From assembly GCA_003021285.1 (NCBI GenBank), contig PXQO01000046.1:1-34366 (forward strand): a stretch of 34,366 nucleotides of DNA, read 5' to 3'. Source of the DNA: Halobacteriales archaeon QH_2_65_14. Lineage in GTDB: Archaea > Halobacteriota > Halobacteria > Halobacteriales > Haloarculaceae. Made by a program: the position numbers and the translations under genes. The notes beneath the pieces were generated by a model, which saw only the letters and a list, made by a program, of their open reading frames with translations, made no database searches and was not told the DNA's origin. Below, one piece after another: positions 9,665 through 18,924 of this stretch (within the stretch, counting starts at the first letter, position 1; every line of letters starts with the position of its first letter).

Positions 9665-9807
9665 CGTCCGACAGTTCGTTCCCGCCTGTTTTAGTGGTTG
9701 GGTGCCAGGAACCAGTTCGGCAGTGAGTGCTATCGAAGCCGGGAGAACAGCAGTCGATGCCCCTCGTCGTGTCCTAGATTTATCCCCATACCGTCCTACA
9801 CTCTGAT

Positions 9808-10704
9808 ATGAACGTCCTCGTTGCCGGCGGAACCGGCTTCATCGGACAGTACCTGTGTGAGGAACTCCACGAGCGTGGACACGACGTGACGGCACTCGCT
9901 CGCGAACCGGACCCCGATGACGTCCCGGAAGGCGTCGAGACGGCGATGGGCGACGTCACCGCCTACGACTCCATGGAAGGTGCCTTCGAGGGCAAAGATA
10001 CGGTCGTCAACCTCGTCGCGCTGTCCCCGCTGTTCGAGCCGAAAGGCGGCAACGAGATGCACGAGAAAATTCACACCGGCGGGACGAAAAACTGCGTCCG
10101 GGCCGCCGAGGAACACGGCGTCGACCGCTTCGTCCAGATGAGCGGACTCGGCGCGGACCCCGACGGCCCCACGCACTACCTCCGGTCGAAGGGACGCGCC
10201 GAGGGGGTCGTTCGAGACTCCGATGTCGACTGGACCATCTTTCGACCGTCGGTCGTCTTCGGCGACGGTGCCGAGTTCGTCGAGTTCACCCTGAAGCTGA
10301 CGCCGCCGGTGCTCGCTCCCCTGCCCGGCGGGGGCAAGACGCGCTTTCAGCCACTCTACGTCGAGGACCTCGTCCCGATGCTGGCCGACGCCGCCGAGGA
10401 CGACGAACACGTTGGCGAAATCTACGAGACCGGCGGTCCCGAGGTGCTGACGCTCGCCGAGGTCGCCGAACTCGCGCGGCGGGCGCGCGGGCAGTCGGTT
10501 CGCGTGCTCCCCGTACCGATGGCGCTGGCCGGGGTCGGGTTGACGGTCGCCGGGTCGATTCCGGGGTTCCCGCTGGGGCGCGACCAGTACCGGTCACTGC
10601 AGGTCGACAATACGACCGACCACAACGACGTCGACGCCTTCGGGTACGACGAGGACGACCTGACGACGCTCGCCGAGTATCTCGACGTGACGCCGGTCAT
10701 CTAG
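9808..10704 (+). CDS. NAD(P)-binding SDR / complex I NDUFA9-like family protein
   Basis: MNVLVAGGTGFIGQYLCEELHERGHDVTALAR...; Rossmann GGTGFIG and the FVQMSGLGA...YLRSKGRAE layout. Confidence 0.9.
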   Translation: MNVLVAGGTGFIGQYLCEELHERGHDVTALAREPDPDDVPEGVETAMGDVTAYDSMEGAFEGKDTVVNLVALSPLFEPKGGNEMHEKIHTGGTKNCVRAAEEHGVDRFVQMSGLGADPDGPTHYLRSKGRAEGVVRDSDVDWTIFRPSVVFGDGAEFVEFTLKLTPPVLAPLPGGGKTRFQPLYVEDLVPMLADAAEDDEHVGEIYETGGPEVLTLAEVAELARRARGQSVRVLPVPMALAGVGLTVAGSIPGFPLGRDQYRSLQVDNTTDHNDVDAFGYDEDDLTTLAEYLDVTPVI

Positions 10705-10758
10705 CACTGGGAGCCACGGAGTCACGACGGGAGCACCGCGCGACGAGGAGCGTGCGAA

Positions 10759-11328
10759 CTACCGGTCTTCGAGTTCGCGGATGACCGCCCGGGCGTCGCC
10801 GCCGTCGCTGACCATCTGCCGGTAGCGGTCGCGGCTCACCTCGACGGTCTGTGTCTCGCCCTGCCGGACGACTTCGAGGCGGACAGTTCCCTGCGGGTTG
10901 TTCCGGAGGCGAAACGTCGCGATAGTGGAGAAGACGAACCACAGCGCGATGGCACAGCCCAGGCCGTACAGCATCATCGTCTCGAACGCCAGCGGGTCGG
11001 CCGTGCGCGTCCAGCGTGCGGGATACACCTGCCAGAACAGTGCTACGCCGGCCCCCGAGACGAGCGACCCCAGGACGACGCCCGCTCGGGCCCGGCGGCT
11101 CGCCGGGAGGACGACGGCAACACCCAGCAACATGGCGGGAACCCCGAGCCCCGCAGCGACGCCCGCGTACTGCTTGGCAGTGGTGCTGTCGGCCTGGAAC
11201 CCGACGAGCGCCATCGCCGCGACGACCCCCAGCACGCCCGCACCGACGAGCACCAGCCCGCCGCCGACCCGGCGCGGGTTCCGCAGCCCGGACCATTTGC
11301 GGTCGTACGCCTCGTCAAGACTGGTCAT
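10759..11328 (-). CDS. Haloarchaeal integral membrane protein of unknown function
   Basis: MTSLDEAYDRKWSGLRNPRRVGGGLVLVGAGVLGVVAAMALVGF...; about four TM segments and a charged C-terminal tail. Confidence 0.75.
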   Translation of the reverse strand: MTSLDEAYDRKWSGLRNPRRVGGGLVLVGAGVLGVVAAMALVGFQADSTTAKQYAGVAAGLGVPAMLLGVAVVLPASRRARAGVVLGSLVSGAGVALFWQVYPARWTRTADPLAFETMMLYGLGCAIALWFVFSTIATFRLRNNPQGTVRLEVVRQGETQTVEVSRDRYRQMVSDGGDARAVIRELEDR

Positions 11329-11483
11329 ACTCCCCGGTTTCCGTCCCACCTACAAAAGGATACGTCAGACGGGCGCAAGACGCCAATCGGCCGAAAACAG
11401 GACCCAGGAGACCCGCAACACCGGAATTCCGAACACGCTGAAACGGAATCACAGCGGGCAACGACAATCCGCTACGAGGAGCG

Positions 11484-12743
11484 TCAGGGGAACAGGCCGC
11501 GCTGTGCGTGTGCGGTGGCCTGCTGGTCGAGCGCGAGGGTGAACGCCGCCGTCCGGAGGTCGGGCGTCTCGTAGTCGGCGTAGGCGTCCATCATCTCGTC
11601 GAACGCGTCCGAGAGCCGCCGTTCGAGGTCGGCGTTGACCTCCTCCAGTGTCCAGCGGTACTCCTGTGTGTTCTGGACCCATTCGAGGTACGAGACGATG
11701 ACGCCGCCGGCGTTCGCGAGGATGTCCGGGACGGCCGGAACGTCGCGCTCGACGAGGACGTCGTCCGCGTCGGGTGTCGTCGGTCCGTTCGCTGCTTCGA
11801 CGACGATGTCCGCCCGCAGTTCCTCGGCGACGTCCTGGGTGATGACGTGACTGACTGCGGCCGGGATGAGCACGTCGACGTCGAGGCGGAGCAGGTCGTC
11901 GTTGGAAATCCGGTCACACTCGCCGTCGTAATCGGCGATCTGGCCGCCGTTCTCGATCTGGGTTGCGACCTCGTGTGTGTCGATACCGTCGGGGTTGTAG
12001 ATGCCGCCGGTCACGTCGCTCGTGGCGACAATGTTCGCACCGCGTTCGGCGAGCAACCGGCCCGCCCAGGAGCCGACGTTCCCGTACCCCTGGATGGCGA
12101 CGGTCGCATCGTCCGGCGAGCGGCCGTGGTATTCGAGGATTTTCTCGGTGATGATGGCGACGCCGCGACCGGTCGCCTCGACGCGGCCCGGGGTCCCGCC
12201 GAGTTCCACCGGCTTGCCCGTGACGACCTCCGGGATGGTGTAGCCCTCGTAAACCGAGTAGGTGTCCATCATCCAGGCCATCTCGCGGGGTCCGGTGTTC
12301 ATGTCCGGGGCGGGGATGTCCATCTTCGGGCCGATCATCCGGCGAATCCCCTCGGTGTACCGGCGGGTGATCCGCTTGATCTCGTCCCGGCTGAGGTCTT
12401 TCGTGTTGCAGACGACGCCCCCTTTCGCACCGCCGTAGGGGAGCTTGACCAGTGCATTCTTGAACGACATCAGGCCGGCGAGTGCGATCACCTCGTCCAT
12501 CGAGACCGAGGGGTGATAGCGAACGCCGCCCTTGTAGGGGCCTCGGGCACCGCCGAACTGACAGCGATAGCCCTTGAAGACCCGTTCCTCCCCGTTGTCC
12601 AGCAACATGGGCAGGGAGACCTCCAGCGTCCGCTCGGGGTGTTTCAACCGTCTGAAGACGTTCTCTGTCACCTGTGCGTACTCCTGGGCGCGGTCCATCT
12701 GTGTACGCATGTTCTCTAGCGTACTGTCGCCGTTGTCAGTCAT
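11484..12743 (-). CDS. gdhB: Glu/Leu/Phe/Val family glutamate dehydrogenase
   Basis: 419 aa; GGARGPYKGGVRYHP, PYGGAKGGVVCNTK, GYGNVGSWAGRLLAERG. Confidence 0.92.
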   Translation of the reverse strand: MTDNGDSTLENMRTQMDRAQEYAQVTENVFRRLKHPERTLEVSLPMLLDNGEERVFKGYRCQFGGARGPYKGGVRYHPSVSMDEVIALAGLMSFKNALVKLPYGGAKGGVVCNTKDLSRDEIKRITRRYTEGIRRMIGPKMDIPAPDMNTGPREMAWMMDTYSVYEGYTIPEVVTGKPVELGGTPGRVEATGRGVAIITEKILEYHGRSPDDATVAIQGYGNVGSWAGRLLAERGANIVATSDVTGGIYNPDGIDTHEVATQIENGGQIADYDGECDRISNDDLLRLDVDVLIPAAVSHVITQDVAEELRADIVVEAANGPTTPDADDVLVERDVPAVPDILANAGGVIVSYLEWVQNTQEYRWTLEEVNADLERRLSDAFDEMMDAYADYETPDLRTAAFTLALDQQATAHAQRGLFP

Positions 12744-12877
12744 CTAATTCGGGCGTCTGTCCCCGAGGGTCTTATATGGACGTATTCGGCTGGAGGCTGG
12801 GAGCACGTGACACAGTACCCCGTGGACCGGTATCTGACTATCGAGTTCGGGCGGTGAGAGAACATCGACGAACCTCA

Positions 12878-12985
12878 TAGTGGTTGTTGTGAGTATGTAC
12901 CGCCGTGGAGTCACTCCTCGCCCGTTTCAGGGGCCGAAACAGGGATGATTTCGCGCCGGGCCGAAACGAGTCACAACAACTACTA
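12878..12985 (-). mobile_element. MITE-like element copy A (108 bp) with TCA target duplication
   Basis: Starts TAGTGGTTGTTGTGA, ends TCACAACAACTACTA, flanked by TCA (12875-12877) and TCA (12986-12988). Oriented opposite to copies B and C. Confidence 0.85.
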
Positions 12986-13065
12986 TCAGGGAACGCTCGA
13001 ATGGTGTAGACGACCCCTGGCGGACGCTTCCGTGGGTGACCAGCGTGTACGCATGGCTCCGTGGT

Positions 13066-13812
13066 CTAGTTGCTCTGGATGCGGGGTGCGAGCATGTAGG
13101 TGACGGCACCCTCTCCTTCGGCGATGTCGAAGTGGAGTTTGACGGGGAACTCCTCGCCCAGTTCCATCGTGACCTCCACGTCGCCGGGAATGGCCTTGTT
13201 CATGTTCTTCAGGTATTCGAGCGAGAACAGCGAGGAGGCGGGACCGACGACGAGGTCGATGAGGTCCCCGGTGCCGAGTTCGAGGTGGACGTCGTCGGTG
13301 TCGCCCTCGGCGGTGACGTAGAACACCTCGTCGGTCTCGTCGACGCCGAGTTCGATGTGGTCGCTGACCATGTCCGCCGCCGTCACCGCCCGGTCGATGT
13401 CCCGGCCCTCGATGACGATAGTCGCGGGCAGGTTGAGGTCCTCCGGCAGGTCCGGCTCCTCGCGGATCGATTCGGGGTCGAGGAGACCGAGGGTGTACTC
13501 CAGCCCGTCGATGGAGATGTGGAGCTTTCTCGTCTCCTCGTCGAGTTCCAGGTGGACGAGCTGGTCACTGTCGGCCATCCCCGCGATGTCCTGGAGGCGG
13601 ACGAGGTCGACGCCGATGAGCCCCTCATCGACCTCGAAGGACTCGAACGCCTCCGCCGAAAGCGAGAGGTCGACCATCCCGACGTTCGCAGGGTCGACCG
13701 CCCGGATTTCGAGCCCCTCGTCGTCGAAATGGATTTTGCACTCGTCAACCAGCACACCCACGGAGTCGAGTGTCGCCTGAAGCGTATCCGCGCGCACGAT
13801 TGCGTTGAACAT
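13066..13812 (-). CDS. pcn: DNA polymerase sliding clamp (PCNA)
   Basis: [51 protein letters not shown]...MLAPRIQSN; canonical haloarchaeal PCNA. Confidence 0.96.
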   Translation of the reverse strand: MFNAIVRADTLQATLDSVGVLVDECKIHFDDEGLEIRAVDPANVGMVDLSLSAEAFESFEVDEGLIGVDLVRLQDIAGMADSDQLVHLELDEETRKLHISIDGLEYTLGLLDPESIREEPDLPEDLNLPATIVIEGRDIDRAVTAADMVSDHIELGVDETDEVFYVTAEGDTDDVHLELGTGDLIDLVVGPASSLFSLEYLKNMNKAIPGDVEVTMELGEEFPVKLHFDIAEGEGAVTYMLAPRIQSN

Positions 13813-14054
13813 CTTGCTCCGAGCTACGATTCCATCCCCTAAAAATGCACGTCATTGCGCTCGCAGTGCCGAAACCTCCCGGCAATCACCGCAGGAATCA
13901 CGGATGCCTCTGTCGCCGGTCCCGCACCGCGAACCATCTCCCGGGGCGACCACTCCCCACGGTGACGGTCCGGGGGCCGGGTTTCGTGTCCGGCTTTCAC
14001 ACAGGAGAAGCTGAGACTGTAGATTTAACACTCCTCGACCGGCAGTGTGGGGTG

Positions 14055-15086
14055 ATGCCATACTGTTCGGACTGCGGTATGCAGGTCGACCCCGAGGACG
14101 TTCACTGTTATAACTGTGGACACAGGCTCGATTCCGACCCCTCCAGACCGACCGGCGGACCCGGGGACGCGGGAACATCAGGGGGCGGCTACCAGTACGA
14201 CGGCGACGACCGGTACGGACGCGGCGGACAGTATGGACCCGACTCCCCGACCCGAGGTGAGGACCGGACCGACGCCGCCCGGGGCGACCCGGGGGGACCC
14301 GGCGGCCCGGGCCACGGCACACAGAACGGGCCACCTGGGGCGAAAGCAGGGCGCGGCGCGTCGGCCCGGCGCGTCGAGGACGGAAAGGTCGGCTACTCGC
14401 TTCGCTTCCCGTTCACCGACGACTACGGCGCGCTCGTGCTGGGTGGGCTGTGCAATCTGCTCTCTATCCTCGTCGTCCCGCTGTTCACGCTCTGGGGGTA
14501 CACGTACGACGTTACAGAATTCGCCGGGCGGGGCGAGACGACCCAGCCCGAGTTCGAGGAGTTTCTCGACCTGACGAAGCGCGGCGTCCTGTACTTCCTC
14601 GTTGCGATGGTCGTCCCGCTGATCGGGACTGCGCTGGGCGTCGCGCTGTTCGTGCTCGGCGATTCTCTCCAGGTTCAAAGCGCCGTCGCCGTCCTCGGTG
14701 CAGGCCTGACGCTCGTGTTGCTGTACATCTACCCGGCGGTTCTGACGCTCTACCCCGTGACTGGCAGTGCGACGGAGGCGCTCTCGCCGGAGCGTATCGT
14801 CGACTTCGCGTTCACGAGCACGTACGTCATCTCGTTTCTCGTCTATTTCGTCCTCTCGGTCGTGCTGTATTTCCTCTACTACGCGGCGTTCTTCGTGCTC
14901 TTTCTGACGGTCATCGGTATCGTGTTGCTCATCCCGCTCGTACTCGGCTTCACGCCGTACTTCCTCTATTTCACCGGGGCGTTCTGGGGCGCGACCTACT
15001 ACGAAGCCGAACAGAAGGGGCTGGTCTCCGGGTCCGTCGAGGAGGACCCTCCCTACTACTCCTCCGGGGAGTCCGACCCATACTGA
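14055..15086 (+). CDS. Zinc-ribbon plus multi-TM DUF4013-like membrane protein
   Basis: MPYCSDCGMQVDPEDVHCYNCGHRL zinc ribbon, disordered Gly-rich linker, then YSLRFPFTDDYGALVLGGLCNLLSILVVPL and several TM helices. Confidence 0.85.
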   Translation: MPYCSDCGMQVDPEDVHCYNCGHRLDSDPSRPTGGPGDAGTSGGGYQYDGDDRYGRGGQYGPDSPTRGEDRTDAARGDPGGPGGPGHGTQNGPPGAKAGRGASARRVEDGKVGYSLRFPFTDDYGALVLGGLCNLLSILVVPLFTLWGYTYDVTEFAGRGETTQPEFEEFLDLTKRGVLYFLVAMVVPLIGTALGVALFVLGDSLQVQSAVAVLGAGLTLVLLYIYPAVLTLYPVTGSATEALSPERIVDFAFTSTYVISFLVYFVLSVVLYFLYYAAFFVLFLTVIGIVLLIPLVLGFTPYFLYFTGAFWGATYYEAEQKGLVSGSVEEDPPYYSSGESDPY

Positions 15087-15155
15087 CTGACCCGTGAGGA
15101 AACGCGACCAGGACAGAGAAAATCGGAACACCGAACTGCAGCGGTTGCAGGTGCG

Positions 15156-16076
15156 CTACGACTCGCAGCCGACACAGGTCGTCTCGCGGACGGTCAACTC
15201 CTCGTCGAGAACGACCCGGAGTTCGTCGGACGCGAGGGGGATTCGCACGCTGATGTGGAGCGGGTCAGTTTCCTCGACGGTCGTGTACTCGTCGTCGACA
15301 CACCACGGGAGCGTCCAGTAGGGGCGGTTCGAGAGGTCGATGCCGTGGTCGTCGTAGAACGAGGCGACGACGGTCTCGTCGAGCAAGACGAGTCCGACCG
15401 GCGAGCAGAGTTCGTGGCGGCACTGTTCGCAGACGTGTTCCGCGCGCACCGAGACGTCGAGACAGCACGGCTCCTCCCGGGTGATCTCCGTCCGCATCTG
15501 CCCGCTACACACCGGACAGACGCCGTCGGCGGCCAGACAGTGGAGGTGCCGGACCCGCTCGTCAAACGCGGTCGCAATCTCATCGGTCGTCCGGTCGACG
15601 AGTCCGCCCGGCGGGAACGGGTACTCGCCGTGGGCCTTCCCGCAGTCGTCGCAGTCGATTGCGAGCTGTTCGTCGTCGTACACCGCGACCAGCGGCCCGC
15701 CACACCGGGTACACGCCCCCGCGACCTCGAAGGGTTCGACGTCTGGCTGGCGCGTGAACGTCCCCGCCCGGATCGCGCGGATGACCTGCCCGCCCGCGAA
15801 CCGGAGGTCGTACCCCTCGTCGGTCTTGGCGACGTACTGCCCCGTGAGCTGTTTGAGGTGGTAGTTGAACTGTGCACTGTCCCCGAGGTCGACCTCGTCG
15901 AACAGGTCCGAGAACCGGACCGGTCGGTCGTCGGCCCGCCAGAGCGTCTCCAGGATGTCGAGACGCGTCTCGCTGGCGAGGACCGAAAGCGCCTCCGCCG
16001 GATTCATGTCCTCGTCTGCGTCCTCGGATACGTCCGGATGGGCCTGCTCGCCATCCGGCTCTGTCGTTTGGCTCAT
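15156..16076 (-). CDS. ArsR-type winged-helix regulator with C-terminal zinc-finger-like cysteine pairs
   Basis: PAEALSVLASETRLDILETLWRADDRPVRFSDLFDEVDLGDSAQFNYHLKQL..., followed by CTRCGG, CDDCG, CPVC, CEQCRHELC. Confidence 0.88.
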   Translation of the reverse strand: MSQTTEPDGEQAHPDVSEDADEDMNPAEALSVLASETRLDILETLWRADDRPVRFSDLFDEVDLGDSAQFNYHLKQLTGQYVAKTDEGYDLRFAGGQVIRAIRAGTFTRQPDVEPFEVAGACTRCGGPLVAVYDDEQLAIDCDDCGKAHGEYPFPPGGLVDRTTDEIATAFDERVRHLHCLAADGVCPVCSGQMRTEITREEPCCLDVSVRAEHVCEQCRHELCSPVGLVLLDETVVASFYDDHGIDLSNRPYWTLPWCVDDEYTTVEETDPLHISVRIPLASDELRVVLDEELTVRETTCVGCES

Positions 16077-16138
16077 ATTCGACTAGTCAACCCCCACCCG
16101 CAAAAGTCTTCGCTGAACTGGGTTTTAGTAACGTGACT

Positions 16139-16246
16139 TAGTAGTTGTTGTGACTCTTTTCGACCCGGCGCGAAAGTATCCCTGTTTCGGCGGCTGAAAC
16201 GGGCGAGGAGTGACTCCACGGCAGTAACTAATCACAACAACCACTA
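16139..16246 (+). mobile_element. MITE-like element copy B (108 bp) with ACT target duplication
   Basis: Starts TAGTAGTTGTTGTGA, ends TCACAACAACCACTA, flanked by ACT (16136-16138) and ACT (16247-16249). Its 3' 70 bp are identical to copy C. Confidence 0.9.
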
Positions 16247-16363
16247 ACTGACCATTCTGGGGGCGGATTCCGGCGGCGTCGTGCAGGGGGGTGCCGGGCA
16301 CATCAGCGGGTGCATCGAAGCCGGATACCTTTAGTATTCGAATCGAGTACAGTTCAGTAACTG

Positions 16364-17497
16364 ATGAGCGAGGATTTCTACGACATACTCGGGGTCTCGC
16401 GCGACGCTACCGACGAGGAAATCGAGGAGGCATACCGCGAGGCGGTCCGGCAGTACCATCCGGACGTGAACGACGACCCCGACGCGGAAGAGAAGTTCAA
16501 GAAGGCAAAGAAGGCAAAGGAGGTCCTGACCGACGAGGAGAAGCGCAGACAGTACGACCAGCTGGGCCACGACCGGTTCGTCGAGGCGGAGAAACGTGGC
16601 GCGACCGGCGGTGCCGGCGGCCGTCGGACGGGCGGCGACCCCTTCGACGGCGGGCCGTTCGGCGACATGCAGGACATCTTCGACCAGTTCTTCGGCGGCC
16701 GGTCGCGCAGCCGCCCACAGAAGGGCAAGGACCTCAAGACAGGGCTCACCATCGACATCGAAACGGCGTACCACGGCACCGAGAAGGAAGTCACGGTGAC
16801 CCGCCCCGAGGAGTGCCCGGACTGCGACGGCCGCGGGCACCCGGCCGACACCCTCTCGAAGCCCTGTCCGGAGTGTGACGGCCGCGGACAGGTGACCTCC
16901 GTCAGGCAGACGGCGTTCGGCCGGGTGCAACAGCGCTCGACCTGCCGGCACTGCGGGGGCGAGGGCACCATCTACGGGGAGAACTGTTCGACGTGTCGCG
17001 GTGACGGCGTCGTCCGCAACGAGGCGACGCTACAGGTCGAAATCCCGCCGGGTATCCGCGACGGTCAGACGCTCCGGATGGACGGCGAGGGTGCGCCCGG
17101 CGAGCAGGGCGCGCCCAACGGAGACCTGCACGTCGAGATTTCCATCCGGGACCACCCCGAGTTCGAACGCGACGGGGACGACCTGAAGAAACGCGAGCCC
17201 ATCTCGTTCCCCCAGGCGGTGTTCGGCGACACGCTGGAGGTCGAGACCCTCGACGGCGTCGTCGAGTTCGACCTGCCCGAGCGGACACAGAGCGGGGAGA
17301 CGTTCCGGCTCCAGGGCAAAGGCATGCCGCGACTCCGGCGGCGCGGCCACGGCGACCTCTACGTGCAGGTGGAGGTCGTCACGCCGGAGACGCTCACCGA
17401 CGAACAGCGCGAGGCGCTCGAACAGTTCGCCGAGGCCGGCGGCGAGGACATCGAGGTCGACCAGGGCTTTTTCGACAAACTCCGGAACAGTTTCTGA
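16364..17497 (+). CDS. dnaJ: Molecular chaperone DnaJ
   Basis: J-domain with HPD (VRQYHPDVND) and four CxxCxGxG-type repeats (CPDCDGRG, CPECDGRG, CRHCGGEG, CSTCRGDG). Confidence 0.97.
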   Translation: MSEDFYDILGVSRDATDEEIEEAYREAVRQYHPDVNDDPDAEEKFKKAKKAKEVLTDEEKRRQYDQLGHDRFVEAEKRGATGGAGGRRTGGDPFDGGPFGDMQDIFDQFFGGRSRSRPQKGKDLKTGLTIDIETAYHGTEKEVTVTRPEECPDCDGRGHPADTLSKPCPECDGRGQVTSVRQTAFGRVQQRSTCRHCGGEGTIYGENCSTCRGDGVVRNEATLQVEIPPGIRDGQTLRMDGEGAPGEQGAPNGDLHVEISIRDHPEFERDGDDLKKREPISFPQAVFGDTLEVETLDGVVEFDLPERTQSGETFRLQGKGMPRLRRRGHGDLYVQVEVVTPETLTDEQREALEQFAEAGGEDIEVDQGFFDKLRNSF

Positions 17498-18402
17498 TGC
17501 GACGCGACACGCCGGAACCCGAGACGCTCGGGGACCTCGTCGCTGCCGGCCGGGACCGCGAGGGCGCGGCGATGGACGCGACCGGTCGGGCGGCCCCGTA
17601 CAGCTACCGGGATTTCTGTACCAACGTCTGGAAGGCGGGCAACCTGCTTGGCCACTACGGGGTCTACGCGGCGGGCGAACTGGCCGTCGTCGTGGGACCG
17701 AAATCCGCGAGTGACGAATCGGGGACCGGGTCCGTCGACACCGCCGACCCGTCGTTCGGGACCGTCGACACCGCCGACCCGTCGTTCGGGACCGTCGACG
17801 CCGCCGACCCGTTGCTCGCCGTCCTCGGCGGGACCCTGCTCGGCGCAACCGTCGACGTGACGCCCGACAGCCCGGTCGACGCGCCGGCGGTCGTCTACCC
17901 CGCGGACGTTCCGGTCGAGACGACGCCCGGCTGTTCGCCCGTCGCCTACGGTGGCCCACCCGACGAGCCGGCAGTCCACCACTTCGAGCGGGAACTCTGG
18001 GGCGAAAACCCCGTCGAACCACCCGAACCCGTCGATACCGTGGACGATGCGCTGCGGGCCGACAGCGAGACGTTCAGTCACGAAACGTTGCTGGCCGCCA
18101 CAGCCGACGTCGTCGACCGCTACGACCTCGACGGGAACGACCGCGTACTGCTCGCGGCCCCCATCACCGAGCCTGGGGCGTTCGTCGCCGGGGTGCTCGC
18201 ACCGCTGTCGGTGGGTGCGACGACACTCGTTCCGGACCCGGAGTCCGGGGACGGTGCGACATCCGGGGAGAGCGATGGGTCAGCGTCTACCCCACAGGAC
18301 TACACGCTGGCAGTGAGAGGAAAATCGGAGGAAGAGACCGACGAGCGCGTCGTGTCGGCGGCCTCGGTCACACGTTCGTTGCGCGATACTCGCCGTACTT
18401 GA
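17497..18402 (+). CDS. AMP-ligase/acetyl-CoA synthetase-like N-domain protein (standalone, haloarchaeal)
   Basis: Overlaps the dnaJ stop codon. YSYRDFCTNVWKAGNLLGHYGV...LLAVLGGTLLGATVDVTP...FSHETLLAATADVVDRYDLDGNDRVLLAAPI resembles the N-domain of adenylate-forming enzymes. Confidence 0.65.
   Translation: MRRDTPEPETLGDLVAAGRDREGAAMDATGRAAPYSYRDFCTNVWKAGNLLGHYGVYAAGELAVVVGPKSASDESGTGSVDTADPSFGTVDTADPSFGTVDAADPLLAVLGGTLLGATVDVTPDSPVDAPAVVYPADVPVETTPGCSPVAYGGPPDEPAVHHFERELWGENPVEPPEPVDTVDDALRADSETFSHETLLAATADVVDRYDLDGNDRVLLAAPITEPGAFVAGVLAPLSVGATTLVPDPESGDGATSGESDGSASTPQDYTLAVRGKSEEETDERVVSAASVTRSLRDTRRT
17731..17820 (+). repeat. Three tandem 30-bp coding repeats (10-aa unit [S/T]VDTADPSFG)
   Basis: Copies at 17731-17760, 17761-17790 and 17791-17820. 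The first two differ at one base; the third is more diverged. Confidence 0.92.
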
Positions 18403-18571
18403 CGCCGATTGCGAACACGATTGTCGCGAAAATAGCCATCGACGGAACCACCATCGTCAGGACTGTATCTTCGCTCATCCCCATGTCACTCTGTACCAGC
18501 CCGACTGCGCCGAGCGCGATCAGCACCACGACGATGCCCACCGAGACGGGCAGGTTGAATTCGAACTCCAT
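18368..18571 (-). CDS. Small two-TM membrane protein
   Basis: MEFEFNLPVSVGIVVVLIALGAVGLVQSDMGMSEDTVLTMVVPSMAIFATIVFAIGVKYGEYRATNV; overlaps the preceding gene tail-to-tail. Confidence 0.75.
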   Translation of the reverse strand: MEFEFNLPVSVGIVVVLIALGAVGLVQSDMGMSEDTVLTMVVPSMAIFATIVFAIGVKYGEYRATNV

Positions 18572-18924
18572 ACTCGCGGATAACGACGCGACAGGCAAAA
18601 ACTCCGGTGGTTGGAACTGACATGCTCACCCCTCGGGTCTCCGGGTCGGCTACCGGGCTGGCCGACCCATCGTGTACAGGAACATCGGGGTCTGCCCGGT
18701 AGCACGGGGGGCAAGAAGTCGGTCACGACGTCGTCGAAGAACGTCAGGCCGGTCCCGCCCAGGCGACGGTGTGCGTAGGTGGCGAGGCACAGCCCCCGTG
18801 AACCACGCCGTCGGTCGGAGCCTCGACGAGGAACGGCCGTCACGCCGAAGATACCCGTTCGACCATCTTCGCCACGACCTGCCACCCGATGGCTATTTGA
18901 CCCTCCACCCCGACAGCGAGCAAC

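Noticed and set aside
11508-12719. 403-aa plus-strand ORF
   Set aside because: Antisense shadow of glutamate dehydrogenase.
17731-17820. Short tandem 30-bp repeats as a CRISPR-like array
   Set aside because: The repeats are contiguous with no spacers, in frame, and encode a repeated 10-aa motif.
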